Source: an uncultured Collinsella sp. (GTDB taxonomy: Bacteria; Actinomycetota; Coriobacteriia; Coriobacteriales; Coriobacteriaceae). From it: a DNA stretch of 16,929 nt. The DNA is taken from NCBI GenBank assembly GCA_900545055.1, contig UQXP01000038.1:1-16929 (forward strand), written 5' to 3'. The position numbers and the translations under genes were made by a program. The notes under the pieces were generated by a model. It was not told the origin of the DNA, made no database searches, and saw only the letters and a list, made by a program, of their open reading frames with translations. This document shows positions 1 through 7,370 of this stretch, one piece after another. How positions within the stretch are numbered: position 1 is the first letter of the stretch; every line of letters begins with the position of its first letter.

Positions 1-2
1 AG

Positions 3-98
3 ACCACGGTTATCTTCAAGTACACCTGCAACGACGACGGCGAGTGGTCTGCCGATGACTCCGTCAACTCCGAGATGATGGATGCAATGCTGAGCTAG
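3..98 (+). CDS. C-terminal end of an unrecognised protein (5' partial)
   Basis: An open frame enters from the left edge and ends at TAG 96-98. It gives about 31 residues, TTVIFKYTCNDDGEWSADDS followed by VNSEMMDAMLS. The codons fit the GC-rich style of the hyp genes, and the stop is followed at once by hairpins, which supports a real gene end. The fragment is too short to name. It is acidic and has no visible motif or membrane segment. Confidence 0.55.
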   Translation, partial: TTVIFKYTCNDDGEWSADDSVNSEMMDAMLS

Positions 99-101
99 TT
101 T

Positions 102-129
102 GTTGCGGCGTTTTACCAAACGCCGCAAC
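102..129. repeat. Perfect 12-bp hairpin just after the partial gene
   Basis: GTTGCGGCGTTT (102-113) and AAACGCCGCAAC (118-129) are exact reverse complements around a TACC loop. It begins 4 nt after the stop codon. No T-tract follows on either strand, so it is not a textbook intrinsic terminator. It may still help transcript termination or stability. Confidence 0.6.
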
Positions 130-142
130 TGCTCGACGCTGC

Positions 143-242
143 GCGGGCACCAGAGCGACAACTTGTCATTCAAAGAGGACGGCATGACCAGAAGGTCTAT
201 GCCGTCCTCTTTTCATGCCAATTTGTTCGCTCTGGTGCCCGC
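143..242. repeat. Nested palindrome of 100 bp with a terminator-like core
   Basis: The outer arms GCGGGCACCAGAGCGA (143-158) and TCGCTCTGGTGCCCGC (227-242) are exact 16-bp reverse complements. Inside them lies a second exact 14-bp pair, AAAGAGGACGGCAT (172-185) and ATGCCGTCCTCTTT (199-212). Its loop holds a third short stem, GACC-AGAA-GGTC. The inner stem ends in TTTT, so it could act as an intrinsic terminator for the gene ending at 98. The outer stem is not needed for that and suggests a structured RNA or a palindromic element. Confidence 0.75.
172..213 (+). terminator. Possible intrinsic terminator (inner stem of the nested palindrome)
   Basis: A GC-rich 14-bp stem is followed directly by TTTT at 210-213, then C. 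It lies about 75 nt past the stop of the partial gene. The T-run is short, and the A-run on the other side makes it roughly symmetrical, so it could also work leftwards. Confidence 0.4.
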
Positions 243-295
243 TCGCTGTCCGTCCTCTACCTGCGGCGTTGCCATGGTAGTCATTGGGGCGGCAC

Positions 296-342
296 TTGGG
301 GACGTTCCTTTTCTGCCGGCAGTTGGGGACACTCCTTTTGCC
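296..342. repeat. Two direct repeats with TTGGGGAC core
   Basis: TTGGGGACGTTCCTTTT (296-312) recurs as TTGGGGACACTCCTTTT (323-339), 27 bp apart. Each copy is bracketed by short inverted ends, GGCA on the left and TGCC or GCC on the right. Such GGGGAC-type intergenic repeats resemble REP elements mobilised by RAYT-type Y1 transposases. The assignment is by resemblance, and no transposase lies in the window. Confidence 0.5.
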
Positions 343-362
343 AGCGTTGCATCGAATGCTCG

Positions 363-532
363 GGAAAATGCGACCCGGTTTTTGGCCGAATAGTGGGTCG
401 CAGTTTCCGGATGGGGTGGGTTGCGGAAAGTGCGACCCGGAATATTGCTCCAAAACGGGATGTCGTTTCCCCAACGGGGCTCAACCGGAAAATGCGTCCC
501 AGTTTGAGGTGTCAAAACGGGACGCATTTTCC
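363..532. repeat. Array of three related hairpins (REP-like)
   Basis: Three hairpins share a GGAAA(A/G)TGCG(A/T)CCC arm. The first pairs 363-376 with 395-408 (one mismatch). The second pairs 425-439 with 456-470 (several mismatches and wobbles). The third pairs 487-500 with 519-532 (14 bp, perfect). The arms are similar in sequence, so these are diverged copies of one palindromic element. Together with the repeats before them they fill the gap between the partial gene and the HAD phosphatase. No convincing gene is seen in 99-573. Confidence 0.6.
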
Positions 533-573
533 GCGCGGCAGCATCGCCGCGACCTGGCAGCGCGCCAGCTTCG

Positions 574-1242
574 TTACTCGCCCAAGATCAGTGCGGCGAG
601 CTCTGCCTGGGTGTCCACCACGTAGTCGGCGCCGGTGGCTTCCAGCTCTGCGCGGCCGCGGAAGCCCCAGCTGACGCCCGCACTCTTAAGGCCGGCGTTG
701 TGGCCGGTCAGGATATCGACATTGGAATCGCCTACGTAGAGCGTGGTCGCCGGGTCGGCGCCTAGCTCTTCCATCACATGCAGCGTGACGGGTGCTTCGG
801 GCTTGGGCGGAAACGCATCGACACGGCCCTGCACCAGCGCAAAGCGCTCGGAACCAAAATACTTTTCGATAAGCGGAGCCGCCGAGACGTGGTCCTTGTT
901 AGTGAGCACGGCAAGCTGAACGCCCGCGGCGCGCAAGCGGTCGAGCATCTCGATCGTGCCGGCATAGGGAGCGGTGTGGTCTTCCTTGTGCTCGCCGTAG
1001 TAAGCCCTAAACTCGGCAAGCGTCTGCTCAAACATGCGGCCGTCGCCTGCGTACTCGGCGGGCATAAAGCGCTCAACCAGCTTGAGCATGCCGTTTCCCA
1101 CCTTGTAGCGGTACTCGTCAACGGCAAACGTGGGCCAGCCGTGCGCCTCGCAGGTATGGTTGCCGGCGGCCGCCAGGTCCTCGAGCGTGTTGAGAATGGT
1201 GCCGTCCAGGTCAAAGATCACATGGGAAAAAGCTGCTGCCAT
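574..1242 (-). CDS. HAD-family phosphatase, phosphoglycolate phosphatase-like
   Basis: This 222-aa protein is a haloacid dehalogenase-type hydrolase of the Gph/PGP group, expected to dephosphorylate small phosphometabolites in the cytoplasm. Motif I is FDLDGT with the nucleophile D11 and general acid D13. Motif II is LAVLTNK, the motif III lysine lies in PPKPEAP, and motif IV is YVGDSNVD. A helical cap lies between motifs I and II, as in class-I cap enzymes. I chose the ATG at 1242 because GGAG sits 4 nt upstream and the HAD fold begins right after it. An upstream in-frame start would add 21 unconserved residues. It lies 105 nt downstream of hypE on the same strand and may be the last gene of that unit, though nothing ties it to hydrogenase. 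The substrate cannot be read from the sequence. Confidence 0.88.
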   Translation of the reverse strand: MAAAFSHVIFDLDGTILNTLEDLAAAGNHTCEAHGWPTFAVDEYRYKVGNGMLKLVERFMPAEYAGDGRMFEQTLAEFRAYYGEHKEDHTAPYAGTIEMLDRLRAAGVQLAVLTNKDHVSAAPLIEKYFGSERFALVQGRVDAFPPKPEAPVTLHVMEELGADPATTLYVGDSNVDILTGHNAGLKSAGVSWGFRGRAELEATGADYVVDTQAELAALILGE

Positions 1243-1347
1243 GGGTGCTCCTGCCGCTTGAGTTGTAAAACGCACCCCATGATACTGGGCATGCGTGCCG
1301 GGCATGTTTGGAATCTGAATATCTTTAATAGCCCTGAGCCTTTGTCG

Positions 1348-2382
1348 TTAGCAAATTCTCGGCAGCTGCTCTCCTACGAGCATGTCGAGGATGCGGGTCG
1401 AGCCCCAGCCGGTACGTACGCGCACGGCGGGTCGAGCGTCCGATCCAAGTGGCAGCACGCGGCCGATAATCGCGGCGTTCTCACCGTAGTGGGCGGCGCG
1501 CATGGCGGCCAGCGCCGCATCGGCTTGTTCGGCCGGCACGACGGCAACCATCTTGCCCTCGTTTGCCACCTGCAGCACATCGTAGCCGAGCATCTCGCAG
1601 GCTGCCTGCACGTCGGGGCGCACGGGCACGGCATCCTCGTCGACCTCCATGGCAACACCGCTAGCCTGGGCAAACTCGTTGAGTGTGGACGCCAGGCCAC
1701 CGCGCGTGGGGTCGCGAAAGCAACGCGTGCCGGGCGCTGCGGCCAGAACGTCGGCAATCAGGTGGTTGAGCGGTGCGGCATCGCTTTCGATCGTGCTCGA
1801 AAACGCCAAGCCCTCGCGTTGGCTCATGATGGCGATACCGTGGTCGCCCAGCGTACCCGAGACCAGGATGACATCGCCGGGCTGGCAGTTTGCGCCGCTG
1901 AGCGCCACGCCCGCAGGCACCTCGCCCACGCCGGCGGTATTGATGTAGACGCCGTCGGCACCGCCGCGCTCGACCACCTTGGTGTCGCCCGTGATTATGG
2001 ACACGCCTGCTTCGCGTGCCGTCTCGGCCATCGTCTGCACAATCTGGCGGAGCCTATCCATGGGATAGCCCTCTTCGAGGATAAAGCCGCACGACAGGTA
2101 ACGCACGTTGGCGCCCGAGGTCGCGACGTCGTTGACGGTTCCACACACGGCGAGGCGGCCGATGTTGCCACCGGGGAAGAACTGCGGCGAGACTACAAAG
2201 CTGTCGGTCGACATGGCGATGCGCCCGCTCGCGGGCAGCGCGGCGACGCCGGCATCGTTGCCTTCGAGCAGCTCGGGCGAACCAAAGGCATCTAAAAAGA
2301 CCTCATCGATGATGCGCTTCATCATCTGTCCGCCGGAGCCGTGGCCCAACAGGACGGTGCTATCGGTAACGCTATGGGACAT
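1348..2382 (-). CDS. hypE: Hydrogenase maturation protein HypE (carbamoyl dehydratase)
   Basis: HypE takes the carbamoyl group made by HypF onto its C-terminal cysteine and dehydrates it with ATP to a thiocyanate, the source of the CN ligands of the [NiFe] site. The 344-aa length is normal. The protein starts MSHSVTDSTVLLGHGSGGQM, containing the family's LGHGSGG loop, and ends in the hallmark PRIC, with the reactive Cys344 as last residue. The PurM/ThiL-like ATP-binding core includes TGDTKVVERG and DPTRGG. A GGAG lies 8 nt before the ATG. It follows hypD by 48 nt on the same strand, so it is part of the hypF-C-D-E series. The intact C-terminus argues for an active protein. Confidence 0.97.
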   Translation of the reverse strand: MSHSVTDSTVLLGHGSGGQMMKRIIDEVFLDAFGSPELLEGNDAGVAALPASGRIAMSTDSFVVSPQFFPGGNIGRLAVCGTVNDVATSGANVRYLSCGFILEEGYPMDRLRQIVQTMAETAREAGVSIITGDTKVVERGGADGVYINTAGVGEVPAGVALSGANCQPGDVILVSGTLGDHGIAIMSQREGLAFSSTIESDAAPLNHLIADVLAAAPGTRCFRDPTRGGLASTLNEFAQASGVAMEVDEDAVPVRPDVQAACEMLGYDVLQVANEGKMVAVVPAEQADAALAAMRAAHYGENAAIIGRVLPLGSDARPAVRVRTGWGSTRILDMLVGEQLPRIC

Positions 2383-2430
2383 ATCGAAAACTCCAATCGT
2401 GGGAGGTGTCAGCGCGCGGGGGCGTTCGGG

Positions 2431-3543
2431 CTAGACTCGGTAACGGTAGTACGCCGCGCAGCTGCCTTCGGAACTCACCATGCACGGGCCGACGGGGTGC
2501 TCGGGCGTGCAGGTGCGGCCAAAGAGCGGGCAGCTGCTCGGCGTAATGGCTCCGCGCAGCACGTCGCCGCAGCGGCATCCGCGCGGCTCAACCGTCGGCT
2601 CAACGGGCACGTCAAAGCGAACGCGGGCATCAAAGCGCGAGAACTCGGGGCGGATGGAAAGGCCCGAGTTGGCAATCGGCCCCAGCCCGCGCCACGTGGT
2701 GTCGCATGGCTCAAACACCTGCTCGACCAGCTGGCGCGCCACGGGGTTGCCGTCTGCGTTGACGCCACGGCGGTAGGCGTTGTCAATCGCCGGCCTGTCC
2801 TCGACAACCATCTGGACCAGCATGCAGATGCCCTGCAGGATATCGACCGGTTCAAATCCCGTGACCACGCCCGGGGTATTGAATTCGTCGACCAAAAAGC
2901 TAAAGGGCGCCAAGCCCGTGATGGTGGCGACGTGGCCCGGCAGGATAAAGCCGTCGATGGTGGTCTCGGGATCGTTGGCGATGGCGCGCAACGCCGGCGG
3001 CGTGGTCTTGTGGGCGCAATAGACCGAGAAGTTCAAAAGCCCGCGCGCTTCGGCCTCCAAGATGGCGGCGGCGATGGTGGGCGTTGTGGTCTCAAAGCCC
3101 ACGCCCATAAAAATAACCGGGCGATCGGGGTTTTGCTCGGCAATGTCGAGTGCATCGAGCGGGGAGTACACAATGCGGATGTCACGCCCTGCCGCCTTTT
3201 GTGCAGCGAGCGAGGTGGACGATCCGGGCACGCGCATCATGTCGCCAAAGGTGGTGATGATGGCGCCGTCTATGTTGGCGAGCGCGATTGCGTGGTCGAT
3301 GTCGCGGTTGGCGGTGACGCAGACGGGGCAGCCCGGGCCGCTCAGCAGCTTGAGCCCGGCCGGCATAATGGAGCGAAAGCCATAGCGCCCGATGCTCACG
3401 GTATGCGTGCCGCAGACTTCCATAAGGTTGATGGTGCGGCCGCCGACAAGCTCATGAATGCGCTCGATGAGCTCGCGAGCCAGCTTGGGATTGCGGAATG
3501 CCGAGAAGTCGATACCGGAACGAGCCGGCTGCTCGGGCGCCAC
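2431..3543 (-). CDS. hypD: Hydrogenase maturation protein HypD (Fe-S scaffold)
   Basis: HypD forms a complex with HypC, carries a [4Fe-4S] cluster, and is the scaffold on which Fe(CN)2CO is assembled. The 370-aa protein has the conserved segments MEVCGTHT (C44), GPGCPVC (C72, C75) and GVGFETTTP. Its C-terminal cysteine set runs through CRCGDVLRG, SSCPLFGRTC and GPCMVSSEGSC, matching the cluster-binding region of the family. The start codon is GTG (3543-3541); it overlaps the hypC stop by one base in a TAGTG junction, so the two are probably translationally coupled. This fits the 1:1 HypC-HypD partnership. Length and motifs are complete. Confidence 0.97.
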   Translation of the reverse strand: MAPEQPARSGIDFSAFRNPKLARELIERIHELVGGRTINLMEVCGTHTVSIGRYGFRSIMPAGLKLLSGPGCPVCVTANRDIDHAIALANIDGAIITTFGDMMRVPGSSTSLAAQKAAGRDIRIVYSPLDALDIAEQNPDRPVIFMGVGFETTTPTIAAAILEAEARGLLNFSVYCAHKTTPPALRAIANDPETTIDGFILPGHVATITGLAPFSFLVDEFNTPGVVTGFEPVDILQGICMLVQMVVEDRPAIDNAYRRGVNADGNPVARQLVEQVFEPCDTTWRGLGPIANSGLSIRPEFSRFDARVRFDVPVEPTVEPRGCRCGDVLRGAITPSSCPLFGRTCTPEHPVGPCMVSSEGSCAAYYRYRV

Positions 3544-3803
3544 TAGTAAGCCTCCGCCGGGTTGGTGGTCAGCTGGTCTTTTTCGACCAGCTCGGACATG
3601 GCATTAACAAGCTCGAGCGTCTCTTGCGCTTCCTGCTCGTCGACAATCTGGATGCCAAAGCCGGCGTGTACGAGAATATAGTCGCCAACCTGCGCCGTCG
3701 GCACGAGTCTCAGCGAAACAGGGCGCTCGATGCCCATCATGTCGACGGTGGCCTTGAGGCCGTCGTCGCGTTTGACTACTTTACCGGGAACGGCAAGGCA
3801 CAT
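3543..3803 (-). CDS. hypC: Hydrogenase maturation chaperone HypC
   Basis: HypC is a small OB-fold chaperone that carries the iron centre between HypD and the hydrogenase large subunit. The 86-aa product begins MCLAVPGKV, with the essential Cys2 exposed after removal of Met1, and has the family segment GDYILVHAGFGIQIVDEQEA. A strong AAGGGG site lies 6 nt before the ATG. The gene ends in a one-base overlap with hypD. A 134-nt gap separates it from hypF, so hypC-D-E may have a promoter of its own, although I see no clear -35/-10 pair there. Confidence 0.97.
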   Translation of the reverse strand: MCLAVPGKVVKRDDGLKATVDMMGIERPVSLRLVPTAQVGDYILVHAGFGIQIVDEQEAQETLELVNAMSELVEKDQLTTNPAEAY

Positions 3804-3849
3804 ATTGTTCCCCTTGTATACGCTTTGCGCTGGATGAGCGCTTAATAAT

Positions 3850-3863
3850 CCATCAGTTGATGG
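3850..3863. promoter_or_regulatory. Short inverted repeat upstream of hypC (possible operator)
   Basis: CCATCA-GT-TGATGG sits in the 134-nt gap between hypF and hypC, about 47 nt before the hypC start, and is itself flanked by AGCGCT on both sides. It could be a regulator site or a small RNA hairpin. It does not look like the E. coli NikR box (GTATGA-N16-TCATAC). Weak evidence. Confidence 0.25.
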
Positions 3864-3937
3864 TAGCGCTCGCGGGGTTCGCGGGCAAACGCGTTACGCC
3901 TGTGAGACGGCTGGGCGCGGCGGCGTGCGAGGGCGAG

Positions 3938-6406
3938 CTACTGTGATGCAATCTGCGCGAGGCGAGTGCGTGCGACCGCCGCCTGACCGTAGGCGATGCA
4001 GCCGTCATTGACGGGTACGGTGTGGGGGACAAGGACAGTAAGGCCTGCGCTTTTGAGCTCGCGGGCGAGGAGCTGAAGCAGAAGTCGGTTCATGAACACG
4101 CCGCCCGAGAGCGCGACGGTGTCGATGCCCTCGTGCACGCAGATATCGCTGGCGATACGCGCCGAGGAGCGCGCGACGGCGACATGGAAGTCGAGTGCGA
4201 GCCTGTCGGCGGGCGCTCCGGCTTCAATTCCCCCCAAAAGTGCCTCAAAGAGTGCTTTCTGGTCCAGAACATAGGGGCCGTCCAACCACGATGGGCCAGA
4301 TGCGAAATGGCCGGCGTCGTCGGGAAAATGGGCGATTTCGTTGTCGAGCGCGCGCCAGGCGGCGGCCTCAAGCTCGATGGCGGGTTCGCCCTCGTAGGTT
4401 GCCTTGTCGCAGATGCCCAGAATTGCTGCCGCGGCATCAAAGAGACGCCCCATGCTGCTGGTACGCGGGCTGTTGATGCCGCGCTCGATCATGGTGGCTG
4501 TCACGCTGCGCGTTTGTTCGTCGAGGCTGTCCAAAAGCCGAGCGGCACCTGGGTGCTCGAGCAGGCCGAGCTCACTGAGCAGGGCGAAGGCGTTGCGGCG
4601 GGCGTCGCGCACGGAGGCCGCCCCACCGGGGAGCGCCCAGGTGCGCAAATGCGCGGCGCGCTCAAAGCCGCCAAGGCTGGCAACAAGAAACTCGCCGCCC
4701 CAAATGGTCCCATCGGTGCCGGCGCCGGTGCCGTCAAAGGCGATGCCAAGGACGCGCGCGTCGGTTGTAAGCTGGCCCGCGGCGATGGCCTCGGCCATTA
4801 CGCTCGCGATATGCGCATGATGGTGCTGCACCTCGACGAGCGGCAGATTGCATTTTCGCGTCTGCTCGCGCGCCCACTGGCCCGATAGATAGCTGGGGTG
4901 TAAATCGCAGGCCAAGGCGGCGGGCGCCAAGTCAAAGAGATCTTCCAAGCGCGTGCGCGCGGCGTTCCAGGCATCGAAGGTCCCGCCGTTTTCAACATCG
5001 CCGATATGCTGCGACACAAAACAGGTCGCCTCGCCGTTCGTCCCTTCACGCGTGAGCGCAATCGTGGCCTTTTGTTGTGGCCCGCAGGCGAGCACGCAGG
5101 ACGGAGCGCCGTCGAGCGCCGGCAACGGCAGCGGCTGGGGTGCATATCCGCGAGCGCGGCGAACGGGCATAATGGCGCCGTCGACCACGCGCACTACAGA
5201 GTCGTCGTAGCGCGAGAGGATCGCGCGGTCGTTACCGAGCAACGCGTCGGCGATGCCGGCAGCAACGAGGTGTTCCCAGGCAAGGTCGTCGTCGGTCTCG
5301 ATGGGTTCTTCGCTCAGGTTTCCGCTGGTCATGACGAGCGCGTGCATACCGTGCGACGCGGCAGCTGCAAGCAGAAGATGCTGAAGCGGGGTGTAGGGGA
5401 GCATAACGCCAAGCTCGGGCAGGTCGCGCGCGACGGACGGTGCGAGTACGAGGGCGTCGGAAGAATTGCCGTCGTTCCCGCAAACAGCCCGCCGGCGCAG
5501 CAGCACGATGGGGCGGATACTGCCGGCGAGCAGATCGCGTTCAGCATCGTCGATATAGCACAGGCGCCCGGCATCGGCAAGACTGCGCACCATAACGGCA
5601 AGCGGCTTGTTGCTGCGGCGTTTGCGGCGGCGAAGCTCGGCTACCGCCTGCTCGTTGGAGGCGTCGCATGCCAAGTGGAATCCGCCCAGGCCCTTGATGG
5701 CGACGATGCCACCGCTGGCCAGCAGCTCAACGCAGCGCTCGATAATGGCGTCGCTGACCTCGCGTGTGGTGCCGACGGCCGGTGTCGCGGACGAATTCCC
5801 GCACGCATCGCCGTTCACAGCCTCGCGCCACGTAATATGCGGCCCGCAATCAAAGCAGGCATCGGGCTGTGCGTGAAAGCGACGGTCGAGTGGATCGGCA
5901 TACTCTGCGGTGCAGGCGGGGCACATGGGGAAACGGTCCATCGAGGTAGCCGCTCGGTCATAAGGCAGCGACCGGATGATGGTAAAGCGTGGGCCGCAGT
6001 TAGTGCAGTTGATAAAGGGGTAGTGATAGCGTCGGTCGGCGGGATCGAACAACTCGCGCAGGCAATCGTCACAGGTAGCGATGTCGGGCGAGACGAGCGT
6101 CGTGTGTGCGGTCTGGTCCTGCGATGCTACGATGCGAAAGCCCTGTTCATCGGCGGCATCCCAACCGTTGGCTGCCAGGTCCACAACCTCGACATACTCT
6201 ACGCGGGCTGCCGCGGGCGCATGCTCGGAAAGCGCGGCAACAAAAGCATCGAGCGCATCGGCCGGAGCGTGCGCCTCGATATGCACGCCGTCGCCCGCAT
6301 TGAGCACCCATCCGCAAATGTCATACGCAATGGCCTCGCGATACACAAACGGCCGCATGCCAACGCCCTGCACAATGCCCGTCACATGAATATGCACATG
6401 CCGCAT
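3938..6406 (-). CDS. hypF: Carbamoyltransferase HypF
   Basis: HypF turns carbamoyl phosphate and ATP into carbamoyl-adenylate and passes the carbamoyl to the HypE cysteine. The 822-aa protein has the full domain order. An acylphosphatase-like domain (about 1-92) carries QGVGMRPFVYR. Two zinc fingers follow, with CxxC pairs at C112/C115, C134/C137, C162/C165 and C184/C187. A YrdC-like domain (about 205-400) has KGLGGFHLACDA, and a Kae1-like C-terminal domain has the metal site HHHAHIASVMAE. I chose the ATG at 6406, which has GAGGGG 6 nt upstream; the longer frame to 6556 would run through the 6438-6491 palindrome. It is slightly longer than typical HypF (about 750 aa), with low-complexity insertions near 205 and 310. 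Next upstream is nikR, 116 nt away on the same strand. Confidence 0.96.
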   Translation of the reverse strand: MRHVHIHVTGIVQGVGMRPFVYREAIAYDICGWVLNAGDGVHIEAHAPADALDAFVAALSEHAPAAARVEYVEVVDLAANGWDAADEQGFRIVASQDQTAHTTLVSPDIATCDDCLRELFDPADRRYHYPFINCTNCGPRFTIIRSLPYDRAATSMDRFPMCPACTAEYADPLDRRFHAQPDACFDCGPHITWREAVNGDACGNSSATPAVGTTREVSDAIIERCVELLASGGIVAIKGLGGFHLACDASNEQAVAELRRRKRRSNKPLAVMVRSLADAGRLCYIDDAERDLLAGSIRPIVLLRRRAVCGNDGNSSDALVLAPSVARDLPELGVMLPYTPLQHLLLAAAASHGMHALVMTSGNLSEEPIETDDDLAWEHLVAAGIADALLGNDRAILSRYDDSVVRVVDGAIMPVRRARGYAPQPLPLPALDGAPSCVLACGPQQKATIALTREGTNGEATCFVSQHIGDVENGGTFDAWNAARTRLEDLFDLAPAALACDLHPSYLSGQWAREQTRKCNLPLVEVQHHHAHIASVMAEAIAAGQLTTDARVLGIAFDGTGAGTDGTIWGGEFLVASLGGFERAAHLRTWALPGGAASVRDARRNAFALLSELGLLEHPGAARLLDSLDEQTRSVTATMIERGINSPRTSSMGRLFDAAAAILGICDKATYEGEPAIELEAAAWRALDNEIAHFPDDAGHFASGPSWLDGPYVLDQKALFEALLGGIEAGAPADRLALDFHVAVARSSARIASDICVHEGIDTVALSGGVFMNRLLLQLLARELKSAGLTVLVPHTVPVNDGCIAYGQAAVARTRLAQIASQ

Positions 6407-6437
6407 GCGACACCCCTCATCAAAACCGACCAAAAAA

Positions 6438-6491
6438 GGACAGGTTTGTTTTGGTAGGTAAAACGCTAAACCTGCCAAAACAAACCTGTCC
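6438..6491. repeat. REP-like 22-bp palindrome between nikR and hypF
   Basis: The arms 6438-6459 (starting GGACAGGTTTGTTTTGG) and 6470-6491 (ending CCAAAACAAACCTGTCC) pair over 22 bp with a single T-G wobble, around a 10-nt loop. The flanks CCAAAAAA and TATTTGG extend the symmetry. The GGACAGGTTTGTTTT core is of the REP/RAYT type. It fills most of the gap between nikR and hypF and could form a strong RNA hairpin that separates expression of the two genes. Confidence 0.7.
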
Positions 6492-6522
6492 CTATTTGGC
6501 AGGTGCGCTGCGGGAAATCCCG

Positions 6523-7035
6523 CTACAGCCCCAGGCTCTGCTTGGTGGCGGCGCACGTGAGCTCGCCGTGCTTAACGCCGCGCAGGCCCAGCAGACGGTC
6601 GGCTAGTTCGTAGACGCGCTCGCCGCGACCCTTGAGCGCCAGAATCTCCAAGCAGTTGTGGTGATCCAGATGCACGTGCATGGTCGATACGATCTCGTCG
6701 GTGTAGTCGTGCTGCACCTCGTCCAGGCGGCGCGTCAGGTCGCCGGTATGGTGGTCGTAGATCATGGTGAGCGACCCGATAACATGCTCATCGGGCGTGC
6801 GCATCTGCTCTTTGGCGATCGAGGCGCGAATCAGGTCGCGCACGGCCTCGGATCGGTTGGCCACGTCGCCGCGGCGTGCGATCTGCTCGTCAAAACGGCG
6901 CAGCAGGTCGTCGGGTGCGGTAACCGAAAAACGGACCAGCTCGGAGCCGGAGCCACTACAGTGGCAGCCCGCGTCACCGTCCGCCCCGTGCGGGTGCTCG
7001 TGCTCGTACCCGCAGCCGTGCTCGTGTTCGGCCAC
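6523..7035 (-). CDS. nikR: Nickel-responsive regulator NikR with His/Cys-rich N-terminal extension
   Basis: NikR is a tetrameric ribbon-helix-helix repressor that binds Ni(II) and shuts off nickel uptake genes. The 170-aa product has a ribbon-helix-helix at about 33-73 (LVRFSVTAPDDLLRRFDE) and an ACT-like metal domain. The four nickel ligands are present as H109, H120, H122 and C128, with exactly the spacing of E. coli H76, H87, H89 and C95. The odd part is residues 1-32, with seven His and three Cys (HEHGCGYEHEHPHG, GCHCSG), absent from classic NikR and likely another metal-binding stretch. The start is GTG, 1 nt after the stop of the upstream gene, with a weak ribosome site, so coupling is likely. 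Placement before hypF fits nickel control of hydrogenase maturation. Confidence 0.93.
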   Translation of the reverse strand: MAEHEHGCGYEHEHPHGADGDAGCHCSGSGSELVRFSVTAPDDLLRRFDEQIARRGDVANRSEAVRDLIRASIAKEQMRTPDEHVIGSLTMIYDHHTGDLTRRLDEVQHDYTDEIVSTMHVHLDHHNCLEILALKGRGERVYELADRLLGLRGVKHGELTCAATKQSLGL

Positions 7036-7036
7036 C

Positions 7037-7285
7037 TTACACCAGCTTCACGGAGCCGACGGAGTTGTGGTCGGCCTCGATGGCTTCCTCGTAGCCCTCG
7101 AGTGCGTCGTGGGCCTCGTGCAGCGCGGCCATGGCGGCCTCGAGCTTGGCGCCGATGCGCTCCATGTCAAAATTCTCGGTCGCATGCAGCAGCTGATGGC
7201 TCCACTCGTGAGCGAGCTCGATGGTGTCGTCGACCTGCTTGACGCTCATGGCAAGCTGGCTCATGTTCATTCCAACGTCATGCAT
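7037..7285 (-). CDS. Small helical protein, translationally linked to nikR (unknown function)
   Basis: This 82-aa protein starts MHDVGMNMSQLAMSVKQ with a strong AAAGGAGA about 6 nt upstream. That start is much better than the in-frame one at 7390, which would read through the intergenic region. It is predicted almost all-helical and acidic, with histidines scattered along it (HEWSHQLLHATENF, ALHEAHDALEG), and has no membrane segment. Its stop codon lies one base from the nikR GTG, so the two are probably translated together. I do not recognise the family. The histidines and the partnership with nikR make a metal-related role possible, but that is inference. An imperfect -10-like TAGAAT lies upstream (complement of 7324-7329) without a good -35. 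Confidence 0.75.
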   Translation of the reverse strand: MHDVGMNMSQLAMSVKQVDDTIELAHEWSHQLLHATENFDMERIGAKLEAAMAALHEAHDALEGYEEAIEADHNSVGSVKLV

Positions 7286-7370
7286 GGGAATCTCCTTTTG
7301 TACGGGGCAATCCAGTGGTTCAGATTCTACTACGGAGGGCTCCCATGCCTGGCGTTGTATGCCAGTTGTC

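Noticed and set aside
778..2295. Long plus-strand open frame of 505 codons
   Set aside because: It lies opposite the HAD phosphatase and hypE, which have full family motifs. Its translation is low-complexity and resembles no protein, as expected for an antisense shadow of GC-rich genes.
2341..3546. Plus-strand open frame of 401 codons
   Set aside because: Antisense shadow of hypD, without family features.
3804..3937. NikR operator or separate promoter for hypC-D-E
   Set aside because: No GTATGA-N16-TCATAC-like box or clear -35/-10 pair was found; only a short inverted repeat is listed, at low confidence.
5006..6457. Plus-strand open frame of 483 codons
   Set aside because: Antisense shadow of hypF, whose zinc fingers and domains are all on the minus strand.
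6407..6556. Longer HypF N-terminus
   Set aside because: It would read through the palindrome and into the nikR end; the acylphosphatase domain begins exactly at the ATG at 6406, which has a good ribosome site.
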